From Acidimicrobiales bacterium (GTDB taxonomy: Bacteria > Actinomycetota > Acidimicrobiia > Acidimicrobiales > Aldehydirespiratoraceae): a DNA stretch of 64,000 nucleotides. Position 1 is the first letter of the stretch. The number at the start of each line of letters is the position of its first letter. The stretch lies in contig JAWKIR010000002.1 of NCBI GenBank assembly GCA_041394245.1, positions 620,001 through 684,000 of the forward strand. The letters are read 5' to 3'. Shown here in pieces: positions 33,251 to 42,467 of this stretch. The notes under the pieces were generated by a model that was not told the origin of the DNA, did no database searches, and saw only the letters and a program-made list of their open reading frames with translations. Position numbers and translations under genes: made by a program.

Positions 33251-34591
33251 GTGCTGACCCGCCGTTTCGCGTTCCTCCTGTGCTACGCGGGCATCGCCGG
33301 GGTCGTCCTGGGCCTGTCCAAGGCCCACGCGACCTGGATCGCCGATCCGGCCTACGACTTCACCCGTACCCTCCGCCTGCCCTGGGCCCTGGTGTTCGTC
33401 GCCTACCTGTCGGCCGCCGCCTACTCGGTCGGACTGCCCGACGTGCCCCGCCGCGGTCGGCAGATCGTCGCGGCCGCGATCGCCGCCGTGACCGCTGCCG
33501 TCGGGGCCGTCTCGGCCTCACAGTTGATCGTGGGCAGCGCGCTCACGCCCCGGTTCGTGATCGTCGGCAGCGCGGTGGCGCTGGTGCCGTGGTTCGCGAT
33601 GAGCGCCCTCCTCGCCAGCCGCGGCCATCAGCGGGCCCGGCGACTGGACCGGGCGCTCGTCATCGGGGCCCAGGAGGACAGCACCTCGCTGGTCCACGAG
33701 TTGGGCGAGTCGAGCGAACGGCCGGGTCGCGTGGTGGCCGTCCTGCACCCCGACGACGCGATCCCGACGAAGGAGAACCGGTTCCCGGTGCGCAGCCTCG
33801 TCGAGGCCCACGAGGCCACCGTGGTGGTGCTCGACCGCGATGCCCAGGCGAGCCAGGTGATCGTCGACCAGGTCGCGCTCCTGCACGAGCAGGGCATCCG
33901 CGTGCGGACGCTGTCGCTGTTCTACGAGCAGTGGCTCGGAAAGCTGCCGATCGGTGAGCTCGAACGGGTGTCGCTCATGTTCGACATCGGCGAGATCCAC
34001 CGGCTGCGCTACGGCCGCCTGAAGCGCCTCGTCGACCTGTGCGTCGCCCTCGCGTTCCTGCCCCTGCTCGGCCTCGCGATCCCACTGGTCGTCGTCGGAA
34101 ACCTGATCGGCAACCGGGGTCCGCTCTTCTACCATCAGGACCGGGTCGGCAAGGGCGGCAAGGTCTTTCGGATCCGCAAGTTCCGGACCATGCGGGCCTC
34201 CGTCGAACCGGCGGCACCGACGCCGTGGACCGACGTCGACGACGACCGGGTGACCCGGTTCGGTGCGGTGCTGCGGGCGACCCACCTGGACGAACTGCCC
34301 CAGCTGGTGAACATCATCCGGGGCGACCTCTCGCTCGTCGGCCCTCGGCCCGAGCAGCCGCACTATGTCGAGCAGCTGCGGGCCAAGCTGCCGTACTACG
34401 ACCTCCGCCACCTGGTGCAGCCTGGGCTCACCGGCTGGGCCCAGGTCAAGTTCCGCTACGCCCGCTCCGAGGCCGACGCGCTGGAGAAGCTCCAGTACGA
34501 GTTCTACTACCTGAGGCGACAGGCGCTGGCCGTCGACCTCCGGATCCTCGTGCGCACGTTGCGCACGATCGTCCCCATGGGAGGCCACTGA
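33251..34591 (+). CDS. Polyprenyl-phosphate sugar-1-phosphate transferase
   Basis: 446 residues from GTG. Four N-terminal membrane helices (residues 5-125) are followed by a nucleotide-binding-like domain (about 130-240, RALVIGAQEDSTSLVHELGES) and a re-entrant membrane anchor (RLKRLVDLCVALAFLPLLGLAIPLVVV). The bacterial sugar transferase catalytic domain follows: GPLFYHQDRVGKGGKVFRIRKFRTM, THLDELPQLVNIIRGDLSLVGPRPEQPHYV, PGLTGWAQVKFRY. It is a large phosphoglycosyl transferase of the WbaP/exopolysaccharide family that starts repeat-unit synthesis on undecaprenyl phosphate. First gene of the glycan operon. Confidence 0.9.
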   Translation: MLTRRFAFLLCYAGIAGVVLGLSKAHATWIADPAYDFTRTLRLPWALVFVAYLSAAAYSVGLPDVPRRGRQIVAAAIAAVTAAVGAVSASQLIVGSALTPRFVIVGSAVALVPWFAMSALLASRGHQRARRLDRALVIGAQEDSTSLVHELGESSERPGRVVAVLHPDDAIPTKENRFPVRSLVEAHEATVVVLDRDAQASQVIVDQVALLHEQGIRVRTLSLFYEQWLGKLPIGELERVSLMFDIGEIHRLRYGRLKRLVDLCVALAFLPLLGLAIPLVVVGNLIGNRGPLFYHQDRVGKGGKVFRIRKFRTMRASVEPAAPTPWTDVDDDRVTRFGAVLRATHLDELPQLVNIIRGDLSLVGPRPEQPHYVEQLRAKLPYYDLRHLVQPGLTGWAQVKFRYARSEADALEKLQYEFYYLRRQALAVDLRILVRTLRTIVPMGGH

Positions 34592-35646
34592 TGGCTGTCA
34601 CCGACCAGGCCGTCGCACCGACCGCTCCGCGTTCGGCCGAGAACCGGGGGGACCGTCCGGCCGAACCCGTCGTCACGGTCGCGCTGCCGATGCTGAACGA
34701 GGCGAAGTACATCGTCGCCTGTCTCGACAGCTTCGCCGCCCAGGACTATCCGCTGCACCTCCTCGACGTGATGGTGATCGACGGCGGTTCCGAGGACGGC
34801 TGTCGCCTCGTGGTCGAGGCCTACGCCGATCGACATCCCTGGGTCCGTATCGTCGACAACCCGATCGGGACGGCCTCGGCCGCCTTCAACGTCGGCATGC
34901 GCGAAGCCAACGGGGAGGTCGTCTGCCTCTTCTCCTCGCACGGCGTCGCCGACCCGGACTACGTGTCTCGCAGTGTTGCCGCCCTGCACCGCTCCGGCGC
35001 GGCCGGGGTGGGCGGTTCGTACCGCCATGAAGGCCTCGACGCCGTCTCGAACGCGATCGGCGCGGCGATGGTCTCGCGGGTCGGGATGGCCTCGCCGCAC
35101 CGGTTCGCCGACACGCCCCGAGATGTCGACACGATCTCCCATCCCGCCTACTGGCGCGACGCAATGCTCGACGTCGGCGGGTTCGACCAGGGCCTGATGC
35201 GCAACTCCGACTACGAGTTCAACTTCCGGATGCGCGAGGCGGGCCACCGACTGCACTTCGACCCCGCCATCGGGTCGGTCTATCGGCCCCGCCCGAACCT
35301 CAACAGCCTCTTTCGGCAGTTCTGGTACTACGGCAAGTGGAAGGCCAGGGTGGCCGAACGCCACCCGGCGTCGCTGCGCCCACGCCATCTGGTCGCTCCG
35401 GCCGCCGCCGCCGGAGCGCTCATGACCCCACTGTTGCTCGCCAACCGCCGGACACGGGGAATCGTCGGACTCGCGTGGGCTGCGTATACCGCGGTGATTG
35501 CCTTTGGAGTCGCCTCCGTCGACCGAAAGGAACGGGAGGTGTCCGTTCCGGCTCTCGCCGCTGCGTTCCCCGTCATGCACATGGCGTGGGGGGCCGGCTT
35601 CATCAAGTCCGTCGTCGAACGGATCCTGGGAGGGAAGCAGCAATGA
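34591..35646 (+). CDS. Family 2 glycosyltransferase (ExoA-like)
   Basis: 351 residues; the ATG shares one base with the previous stop. GT-A fold: PVVTVALPMLNEAKYIVACLDSFAAQDYP, DVMVIDGGSEDGCR (the first Asp pair), NPIGTASAAFNVGMREANGEVVCLFSSHG where the usual DxD is replaced by SSH, and the acceptor-side NSDYEFNFRMREAGHRLHFDP (catalytic DYE). The C-terminal two to three hydrophobic helices resemble the ExoA type found in succinoglycan synthesis. It probably adds a sugar to the lipid-linked acceptor at the cytoplasmic face. Confidence 0.88.
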   Translation: MAVTDQAVAPTAPRSAENRGDRPAEPVVTVALPMLNEAKYIVACLDSFAAQDYPLHLLDVMVIDGGSEDGCRLVVEAYADRHPWVRIVDNPIGTASAAFNVGMREANGEVVCLFSSHGVADPDYVSRSVAALHRSGAAGVGGSYRHEGLDAVSNAIGAAMVSRVGMASPHRFADTPRDVDTISHPAYWRDAMLDVGGFDQGLMRNSDYEFNFRMREAGHRLHFDPAIGSVYRPRPNLNSLFRQFWYYGKWKARVAERHPASLRPRHLVAPAAAAGALMTPLLLANRRTRGIVGLAWAAYTAVIAFGVASVDRKEREVSVPALAAAFPVMHMAWGAGFIKSVVERILGGKQQ

Positions 35647-36668
35647 CCATCGGCGTCATCGTCGTCGGCTACGGGTACTGGGGAGTCAACCTCACCCGCA
35701 ATGTCGCCGTCGCCTCCACCACGGAACTCATCGGGGTCGTCGATCCCGGCGCCGATCGGCGCCGACTCGCCCACGAGAACCACGCGGGCATCAGCACCTG
35801 GGAGACGATCGACGACGCCCTCGACGACGATCGCGTGCACGCGGTGGTCATCGCCACGCCGGCGAGCACCCATGTCGACCTGGCCCTCGCCGCGATGGCC
35901 CGCGGTCGCGACGTCCTCGTCGAGAAGCCCCTGGCCGAGACGAGTGCAGATGCCGAGAAGCTGCGCGACGTCGCCGCCGACAACGGCCTCGTGCTCATGG
36001 TGGGGCACACGTTCCTGTACTCGCCGCCGGTGCTGCGGCTCAAGGAGCTCGTCGATCGAGGCGACCTCGGCGCCCTGCAGTACCTGTACTCGCAGCGCCT
36101 GAGCCTCGGCCGGATCCGGCGCGACTGCAACGCCCTGTGGAACTTCGCTCCCCACGACGTGTCGATCATGCTCCACCTGCTCGAGGAGCCGGTCGTGGAG
36201 GTCACGGCGAAGGGATTCTCCTTCATCGAGGCGGGCATCGACGACATCTGCTTCGCCAGCCTGACCTTCGAGAGCGGCATCGGGGCCAACCTCCACGTCA
36301 GCTGGATCGATCCCCGCAAGACGCGGCTCATGACGGTCGTGGGCGACGAGAAGATGGCGATCTACAACGACGTGTCGGTGGACCAACCCCTGTGGCTCGT
36401 CGACTCGGGCGTGGCCAAGGACCGCGATCTCGGCGAGTACGAGAGCATGAGCGACTTCCAGTGGCGGACCCGCTCGGGTGACATCGTCATTCCCCGGATC
36501 GAGATGTCGGAACCGCTGAGGAACGAGATCACCGCGTTCGGCGACGCCTGCTTGACCCGCGACACCCCACTCACCGACGGCGCGCACGGCCTGGAGGTCG
36601 TGCGTGTGTTGGAGACGATCGATCGCTCGGCTCAGGCCAACGGCCGACCCATGGAGGTACAGCGATGA
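35643..36668 (+). CDS. Gfo/Idh/MocA oxidoreductase, WlbA/WbpB-like
   Basis: 341 residues; ATG overlaps the previous stop (ATGA). Rossmann nucleotide-binding motif GVIVVGYGYWGVNLTRNV, then VVIATPASTHVDLALAAMARGRDVLVEKPLAE with the catalytic EKP Lys, and WNFAPHDVSIMLHLL, which matches the WlbA/WbpB group that oxidises C3 of UDP-N-acetylglucosaminuronate. The next two genes encode the expected aminotransferase and acetyltransferase, which strengthens this call. The preceding 6-dehydrogenase (WbpA) is not in the window. Confidence 0.85.
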   Translation: MTIGVIVVGYGYWGVNLTRNVAVASTTELIGVVDPGADRRRLAHENHAGISTWETIDDALDDDRVHAVVIATPASTHVDLALAAMARGRDVLVEKPLAETSADAEKLRDVAADNGLVLMVGHTFLYSPPVLRLKELVDRGDLGALQYLYSQRLSLGRIRRDCNALWNFAPHDVSIMLHLLEEPVVEVTAKGFSFIEAGIDDICFASLTFESGIGANLHVSWIDPRKTRLMTVVGDEKMAIYNDVSVDQPLWLVDSGVAKDRDLGEYESMSDFQWRTRSGDIVIPRIEMSEPLRNEITAFGDACLTRDTPLTDGAHGLEVVRVLETIDRSAQANGRPMEVQR

Positions 36669-37774
36669 ACGCCGCGATGCGTACTGCCGAACTGACGGGA
36701 GCGGTGCCGTTCCAGGACCTCGGCCGTCTGCACGAATCGATCGGCGACGAGCTCGACGAGGCGATCCGGGGGGTCATCCGCAGCTCCGGCTTCGTGGGCG
36801 CCGCCGCAGCCCGCTCGTTCGAGGAAGCCTTCGCCGCCGCGCACCACGTCGACCACGCGATCGGCGTGGGTTCGGGCACCGACGCGCTCGCCCTCGCCCT
36901 GAGGGGACTGGGAGTTGGCCCGGGCGACGAGGTGATCGTGCCCTCGATGACGTTCGTCGCTACCGCCGAAGCCGTCGTGCACGTCGGAGCCACGCCGGTG
37001 ATCGTCGACGTCGACCCCACGACGCTGCTGATCGATCCGATCTCCGTCGCCGCGGCGACGACCGAGCGCACCGTTGCCGTCGTGCCGGTGCACCTCTACG
37101 GCCACGTCGTCCCGTTCGACGTGATCCGCGGCTGGCAGGCCCAGGGCCTCAGGGTCGTCGAGGACGCGGCGCAGGCCCACCTCGCCACCTGGCGGGGCCA
37201 GGGTGTCGGAACGGTCGGTGATGCCGCCTGCTTCAGCTTCTACCCGGGCAAGAACCTCGGCGCCTTCGGCGACGGTGGAGCGGTCGTCACCAACGACCGG
37301 GTCCTCGCGGCGCGTATCGCGAAGCTGCGCGACCACGGGCGCGAATCCAAGTACCTGCACGACGAGATCGGCTGGTGCTCTCGCCTGGACGGTCTCCAGG
37401 CTGCGGTGCTCGAGGTCAAGTTGCGCCACCTGGCGGACTGGACCGAGAACCGTCGGGTGCTGGCCGAGCGCTACCTCGAGCGCCTGGGAGACCGCTTGGT
37501 CCCGTGGGATCCCGGCGCCGTGCATCATCTCCTCGTGGCCCGGCCGGGGGCCGAGCGCCGCGACGCCCTGCAGACCGCTCTGGCCGAGCGCGGGGTCGGT
37601 GTCGGCGTGCACTACCCGGTCGCGCTCAGCCGTCAACCCTCGGTGGCCGGGTACGCGATGCCGTCGCCGTGCGCCGAGGCAGCGGCCGCCGACGTGCTCT
37701 CGCTGCCGATGGATCCGCTGATGAAGCTGTCAGAGGTCGAACTCGTGTGCGACCTGGTCGATGCCCTGTGGTGA
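36665..37774 (+). CDS. PLP-dependent sugar aminotransferase (DegT/DnrJ family), WbpE-like
   Basis: 369 residues, ATGA overlap with the oxidoreductase. Family hallmarks: VGSGTDALALALRGLGVGPGDEVIVPSMTFVATAEAV, VEDAAQAHLA (Asp that holds the PLP ring nitrogen) and FSFYPGKNLGAFGDGGAVVT with the PLP-binding Lys. It would transaminate the 3-keto sugar made by the WlbA-like enzyme, giving UDP-2-acetamido-3-amino-uronate. The proteins of this group generally use glutamate as donor. Confidence 0.88.
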   Translation: MNAAMRTAELTGAVPFQDLGRLHESIGDELDEAIRGVIRSSGFVGAAAARSFEEAFAAAHHVDHAIGVGSGTDALALALRGLGVGPGDEVIVPSMTFVATAEAVVHVGATPVIVDVDPTTLLIDPISVAAATTERTVAVVPVHLYGHVVPFDVIRGWQAQGLRVVEDAAQAHLATWRGQGVGTVGDAACFSFYPGKNLGAFGDGGAVVTNDRVLAARIAKLRDHGRESKYLHDEIGWCSRLDGLQAAVLEVKLRHLADWTENRRVLAERYLERLGDRLVPWDPGAVHHLLVARPGAERRDALQTALAERGVGVGVHYPVALSRQPSVAGYAMPSPCAEAAAADVLSLPMDPLMKLSEVELVCDLVDALW

Positions 37775-38385
37775 CCGCCCTCGGACTCCAACGCGGTCAG
37801 GCCCCGACCGGAGGCGACAGCCGCGCCTTCGTGCACGAATCCTCGTACGTCGACGATGGTGCCCTGATCGGCGACGGCACCCGCATCTGGCACTTCTCCC
37901 ACGTCCTGCGAGACGCTCGGATCGGACACGACTGCAACATCGGGCAGAACGTGATGATCGGCGCCGGCGTCGTCGTCGGTGATCGCTGCAAGATCCAGAA
38001 CAACGTGAGCGTCTACGAGAACGTCACGCTGGAGGACGGGGTGTTCTGCGGGCCGAGCTGCGTGTTCACCAACGTCATCAATCCCCGGGCCGAGATCGAG
38101 CGCAAGGACGAGCTCCGCCCGACCCGGGTCGGGCGCGGCGCCTCGATCGGTGCCAACGCGACGATCGTGTGCGGCAACGACATCGGCGACTACGCGTTCA
38201 TCGCCGCCGGGGCCGTCGTCACCGAACCGGTAGCGGCCCATGCGCTGATCGTCGGTGTCCCCGGGCGCCGGGTCGGTTGGGTCAGTCGCGCCGGTCACCG
38301 GCTCGACGAGTCGTTCGTCTGTCCGGTCACCGGGGAGCGCTACGAGCTCACCGACGGCGGGTTGGTCCCGAGAGTCGCCAGGTGA
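37771..38385 (+). CDS. Left-handed beta-helix N-acetyltransferase, WbpD/WlbB-like
   Basis: 204 residues from GTG overlapping the aminotransferase stop. Hexapeptide repeats from residue 30 (IGDGTRIWHFSHVLRDARIGHDCNIGQNVMIGAGVVVGDRCKIQNNVSVYENVTLEDGVFCGPS) with the family's NVINPRAEIERKDELRPTRVGRGASIGANATIVCG. This is characteristic of the acetyltransferases that complete UDP-2,3-diacetamido-2,3-dideoxy-uronic acid. With the two preceding genes it makes a consecutive three-step pathway. Confidence 0.88.
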   Translation: MTALGLQRGQAPTGGDSRAFVHESSYVDDGALIGDGTRIWHFSHVLRDARIGHDCNIGQNVMIGAGVVVGDRCKIQNNVSVYENVTLEDGVFCGPSCVFTNVINPRAEIERKDELRPTRVGRGASIGANATIVCGNDIGDYAFIAAGAVVTEPVAAHALIVGVPGRRVGWVSRAGHRLDESFVCPVTGERYELTDGGLVPRVAR

Positions 38386-39683
38386 ACCTCCGCACCCTCC
38401 TCGACCGCCTCCCCGTCGGCACGCTGGTACGACGGGCGGCCACACTCGGCAGCGGCGCCGCGATCGGCCAGATCGCCGTGGTCGGCGCCACGCCGCTGCT
38501 CGCCCGGATGTACGAGAAGTCGGACTTCGGCGTGCTCTCGGTGGTCCTCGCCGTGACCGGTGTCGCCATCGTCGTGTCATCGCTGCGCTACGAGCAGGCG
38601 ATCGTGGTTGCCGAATCCGACGAGGAGGCCAGCGCGGTCGCACAGACCTCAGCCGCCCTGGTCGTCGTCGTCGTGACGCTCACCTCGGTGCTCGCACTGG
38701 CGGGCGGTCACGCCCTCGCGAGCTTCACCAACAGCGAGGACCTGCAGCACGTCCTGTGGCTCGTGCCACCCACCATTGCCGCCGGCGGGATCAACCAGAT
38801 CCTCGTCTCGTGGGCCACGCGGCGGGGCGACTTCGAAGCCCTGTCCCGCAGCAAGGCCGCCCAGGGCATCGGCATGGCGGCGACCCAACTCCTGTCAGGG
38901 TGGCTCTTCAACGGCCCGATCGGCCTCGTGGCCGGCATCACGGTCGGCTGGATCGTCGGCACGATCATGCTGCTCCCCTCGGCCGGCGACCTGCACCTGA
39001 CCAGCCTCCGCCTGAGCTGGGCGGCCGCCGTGCGCTACCGGCGGTTCCCCCAGCTGGGCCTGCTCGCCTCGCTGCTCAATCGGGGCGCCCTCGAGATCCC
39101 TGCGGTGGCGCTCGCCGCGCTCCACGGACCCGAGGTCGCCGGGGCATTCCTCATCGCCAACCGTGTGGTCGCGACACCGACCCGGCTCGTCACTGAAGCC
39201 GCATATCAGGTCTACGTCAACGAGGCGTCGCGGCTGCAGCGGGAGACCCCCGGCGAACTCGGGGTGCTCTTCAACCGTTCGTTGCGGCGGCTCGCGCTGC
39301 TGTCCATCCCGCCGGCCCTGCTGCTGTCGACCATCGGCCCCTGGTCGTTCGGCCTGGTCTTCGGCGGCGATTGGAGCGATGCCGGTGACTATGTACGTCT
39401 CCTGTCGCTCGTGCTCGTCGCGATGCTCGTCACACAGCCGGTCGCGGCGACGCTGTGGATCCTGGACCGGCAGGACCTCCAACTGGTCCGCGAGATCGCC
39501 AGAGTGGTGCTCGTCGCCCTCGCTTTCGTCATCGCCGGTTGGTTCGATCTCACCCCGACGGCGGCGGTCTTCGCCTACGTGATCGCCATGAGCGCCGGCT
39601 ACGGCCTGCTCCTGGCCATGTGTCGCACCGTCGTGCACGGAGTCGATTCGGCACCGGCCCGACCCGAACTGGCCGTCGCATGA
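38382..39683 (+). CDS. Lipid-linked oligosaccharide flippase (Wzx-like)
   Basis: 433 residues from GTG with a GTGA overlap. Twelve or more hydrophobic helices; the first, LGSGAAIGQIAVVGATPLLARMYEKSDFGVLSVVLAVTGVAIVVSSLRYEQAIV, is the classical start of polysaccharide flippases of the MOP superfamily. It should move the completed repeat unit across the membrane. No polymerase (Wzy-like protein) is recognised in the locus. Confidence 0.85.
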   Translation: MNLRTLLDRLPVGTLVRRAATLGSGAAIGQIAVVGATPLLARMYEKSDFGVLSVVLAVTGVAIVVSSLRYEQAIVVAESDEEASAVAQTSAALVVVVVTLTSVLALAGGHALASFTNSEDLQHVLWLVPPTIAAGGINQILVSWATRRGDFEALSRSKAAQGIGMAATQLLSGWLFNGPIGLVAGITVGWIVGTIMLLPSAGDLHLTSLRLSWAAAVRYRRFPQLGLLASLLNRGALEIPAVALAALHGPEVAGAFLIANRVVATPTRLVTEAAYQVYVNEASRLQRETPGELGVLFNRSLRRLALLSIPPALLLSTIGPWSFGLVFGGDWSDAGDYVRLLSLVLVAMLVTQPVAATLWILDRQDLQLVREIARVVLVALAFVIAGWFDLTPTAAVFAYVIAMSAGYGLLLAMCRTVVHGVDSAPARPELAVA

Positions 39684-40771
39684 CCAGGGTCGCCGTCGTC
39701 GGGAGCAGCCCGCAGTTGCTGGTTTCGGCCATTCGGCGGGCCCGCGCCGGCGCGTCGGTCGTGGTCTTCGAGGGTCGTGACCGGCCCGGCGGCGCCTGGA
39801 CCGTCACCGACTTCGCCGGCTACGAGCGGGTCGAGGTGGCCTGCCACCTCCTCGAACGTGACGCCGACGGCTATCGCGTGCTGCGCGAGTTGGGTGTGTC
39901 GCTCGCCCCGATGGACCCGCAACCGCGCACCGTGTTGCGGCCCGGCCTCAGCCGCCCCTACACCTCGCCGGTCACGGCGACGGCACAGCTGGCGTTCTAC
40001 CCGGTGGCCCGAACCCTGCACCGCACCGAACTGACGCCGGGAGCGTGGCGGCGTCGTCGCCGTCTTGCCATGAGGGAACTCGTGGACGCGGTGACCGACC
40101 GCAGCCCGGTGCTCGGGCTCGTGGGCGGCGCCGGCGATCTCGTGGACCGTCTGGTGGCCACCGCCGAGGCGACGGACGTGGAGTTCCGCCTGCTGACCAA
40201 GGTCGACCGCGTGGCGGTCGACAGGGGAGAGACCGTCGTGGAAGCGGACGGCGCACTGGAGGTCTTCGACGAGGTGATCCTGTCGGCGGCGTTCGACCCC
40301 GGGGCGCTCGTGGTCGACGGCCATCCGACCACCGGCCCCGTGCGGCGCCGGTCCTACGCCCACCGGCTCCTGGCCATGCCGGCGGCGTCGATCACCCCGC
40401 ACTCGTACCTGCGGTTTCCCCGCGATCCGGTCTTGCAGCGCTGCAGCGACGTCACCCACGCAGCGGTCGCCGCCGCACCCGAGGCCGATGCCGCCCTCCT
40501 GCTGGTGAGCGTGCGCTGCGACGACGACGGCACGCCGCTGCACGACACCGACGAGACCCTCGCCCGACTCCGGCGCCACGGCGTGATCGGGGCCGGCGAA
40601 CCCTCGGCTCAGCGCCTGTTCCGCTATCAGGGCCGAGACGGCGCGGCGACACTCCGTGCCGCGGCCGGTCCCGCGTCCCCGGTGGTGGTGCTCGATTCGT
40701 TCGGCGACCTCACGCGGGCGTTGGCCGCCACGCCGGCCGGCGCGGTCGCACCGACCGGGGCCCACGCGTGA
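39680..40771 (+). CDS. Flavoprotein-oxidoreductase-like protein with degenerate dinucleotide site
   Basis: 363 residues, ATGA overlap. The N-terminus RVAVVGSSPQLLVSAIRRARAGASVVVFEGRDRPGGAWTV follows the FAD-binding amine-oxidase/UDP-galactopyranose mutase pattern (beta-alpha-beta, Glu binding ribose, DRPGGAW), but the GxGxxG loop reads GSSPQL. Later, DEVILSAAFDPGALV resembles the second FAD contact segment. Its place in the glycan operon suggests a sugar- or lipid-modifying enzyme or a non-catalytic relative. Substrate unknown. Confidence 0.6.
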   Translation: MTRVAVVGSSPQLLVSAIRRARAGASVVVFEGRDRPGGAWTVTDFAGYERVEVACHLLERDADGYRVLRELGVSLAPMDPQPRTVLRPGLSRPYTSPVTATAQLAFYPVARTLHRTELTPGAWRRRRRLAMRELVDAVTDRSPVLGLVGGAGDLVDRLVATAEATDVEFRLLTKVDRVAVDRGETVVEADGALEVFDEVILSAAFDPGALVVDGHPTTGPVRRRSYAHRLLAMPAASITPHSYLRFPRDPVLQRCSDVTHAAVAAAPEADAALLLVSVRCDDDGTPLHDTDETLARLRRHGVIGAGEPSAQRLFRYQGRDGAATLRAAAGPASPVVVLDSFGDLTRALAATPAGAVAPTGAHA

Positions 40772-41781
40772 ACGAGCCCTTCCTCTTCGTCGTCGGGTCG
40801 GGCCGCAGCGGGACCACCCTGCTGCGGGCCATGCTCGACGCGCATCCTGATCTCACCATCCCGGGGGAGAGCTACTTCATCGAGCAGATGGCGCGCCGTC
40901 GCGACGGCTTCCGGGTCGAAGGGCGATTCGACCGGGAGGCATTCGAGGCCGAGCTGTTCGCCGACCTTCGCTTCCAGGCCTGGAACCTGGCCCCCGACGC
41001 CGTGCGGGCCGAGCTCGACCGGCAGCCACCGGCCGACCTGGCCGACGCCATCCGAGGCACGTACCGGGCCGCGGCCCGGCGCATGGGGACGACGCGCTGG
41101 GGCGACAAGACCCCCAGCTACGCACTCTGCGTGCCGACCATCGCGGCGCTCCTGCCCGAGTCGGTCTTCGTGCACCTGGTGCGCGACCCGCGGGATGTTG
41201 CTGCGTCGTACGCGCGCGCCGGCTGGGGTCCGCGGTCGATGACCGCAGCCGGTCACGCATGGCGCAGTCGGGTGGCCGCGGCGACGGCGGCCGGCCGCGC
41301 GCTCGGCCCGAGCCGCTACCTGGAGGTGCGCTACGAGGACCTCGTGGCCGAACCCCGGACTCAACTCGAGGCGATCTGTCGTCTCGTCGAACTCGCCTTC
41401 GACCCCCGGATGCTCGACTATCGCGATGGGCCGGTCGTGCGCCGATCGCTGGGCATGGAGGCCGGGGCCCACACCGCGTTGATCGCGCCGCCCACGGTCG
41501 GGCTGCGGGACTGGCGGACGGATCTCACCGACGCCGAGGCGGCCCGCGTCGGCGCCATCACCGACCGCACCGCGACCGGGTTCGGCTACCCGCCGAGCCC
41601 CGCCGTGCGAGGGATGAACCGGTGGCGCTCCGGGGTCGAGCGGGCCGCCGGCACCGTCGAACGGGCGAGCCTGGCGTTTCGGCGGACCCGTCTCGCGAAC
41701 CGTCTCCGCGGACCATGGCGCCGCCTGCGTGGCCGAGCGACCCTTGAACAGTTGGGCATCCCGGCCGAAGGAGTCACATGA
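40768..41781 (+). CDS. Sulfotransferase family protein
   Basis: 337 residues from GTG, GTGA overlap. The PAPS 5'-phosphosulfate loop is FVVGSGRSGTTLLRAMLDAHPDL (residues 7-29), the 3'-phosphate motif is FVHLVRDPRDVAASYARAGWGP, and VRYEDLVAEPRTQLEAICRLVEL is the typical downstream helix region. It probably transfers sulfate from PAPS to the glycan or a lipid. The C-terminal 60 residues are basic and may associate with the membrane. Confidence 0.85.
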   Translation: MNEPFLFVVGSGRSGTTLLRAMLDAHPDLTIPGESYFIEQMARRRDGFRVEGRFDREAFEAELFADLRFQAWNLAPDAVRAELDRQPPADLADAIRGTYRAAARRMGTTRWGDKTPSYALCVPTIAALLPESVFVHLVRDPRDVAASYARAGWGPRSMTAAGHAWRSRVAAATAAGRALGPSRYLEVRYEDLVAEPRTQLEAICRLVELAFDPRMLDYRDGPVVRRSLGMEAGAHTALIAPPTVGLRDWRTDLTDAEAARVGAITDRTATGFGYPPSPAVRGMNRWRSGVERAAGTVERASLAFRRTRLANRLRGPWRRLRGRATLEQLGIPAEGVT

Positions 41782-42464
41782 CAACGACCGAGACCGCCCC
41801 GAGCCGCTGGGCCGACTTCTGGGCCGCCCAGTCGAGCGCCCTGAACTCGGACCTCGCGACGACCCGCGCCGATCGGTACGGCGGGGAGCTGCGGCTCCTG
41901 TTCGGCGACGCGCCCGCGCGGCGGGTCCTGGAACTCGGCTGCGGGGACGGTGCGCTCTTCGATTCGCTCGGGTTCGGCCAGGCCGAGCGGTATCTCGGGG
42001 TCGACTTCTCGGCTCGGATGCTCGCCGAGATGCGTGATCGTCACCCCGACGTCGACGTGCGTGAGGCGGCCGGCCACACGTTCGAGACCGACGAGCAATT
42101 CGACCTGGTCTTCTCGGCCGCGACCGTGCAGTACTTCGACCGTGAGATGCTCGCCGCGCACCTCGAGCGAGCGGCGCGGATGCTTGCGCCGGGCGGACGG
42201 ATCGTGTGCGCGTCGACACCGTGGCGCCGGATGCGCTGGGCGTACGCCCGCGGGGACGTGGCGCGGCGGGCCCGACGGCCGTTGGTACTCGCCCTCGCCG
42301 CCCACCTCAAGCGACTCGCCCGCGACAACATGGGCTACTGGCACGACATCCCCGAGGTCCGCGAGATGGCCGCGGCCCTCGGTCTCGATGTGGAGTTCTA
42401 CGGGTCGCTTCACTACCCGTACCGGTTCCACTTCGTGCTGCAGCGTCCGTCGACGCCGGCCTGA
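41778..42464 (+). CDS. SAM-dependent methyltransferase of the glycan locus
   Basis: 228 residues, ATGA overlap with the sulfotransferase gene. SAM motif RRVLELGCGDGALFDSLGFGQAERYLGVDFS, then FDLVFSAATVQYFD and AARMLAPGGRIVCASTP. A basic C-terminal region (ARRARRPLVLALAAHLKRLARDNMGYWHDIPEV) follows. Last gene of the forward run that begins at 33251; a sugar O-methyltransferase role is suggested by context only. Confidence 0.82.
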   Translation: MTTTETAPSRWADFWAAQSSALNSDLATTRADRYGGELRLLFGDAPARRVLELGCGDGALFDSLGFGQAERYLGVDFSARMLAEMRDRHPDVDVREAAGHTFETDEQFDLVFSAATVQYFDREMLAAHLERAARMLAPGGRIVCASTPWRRMRWAYARGDVARRARRPLVLALAAHLKRLARDNMGYWHDIPEVREMAAALGLDVEFYGSLHYPYRFHFVLQRPSTPA

Positions 42465-42467
42465 TCC

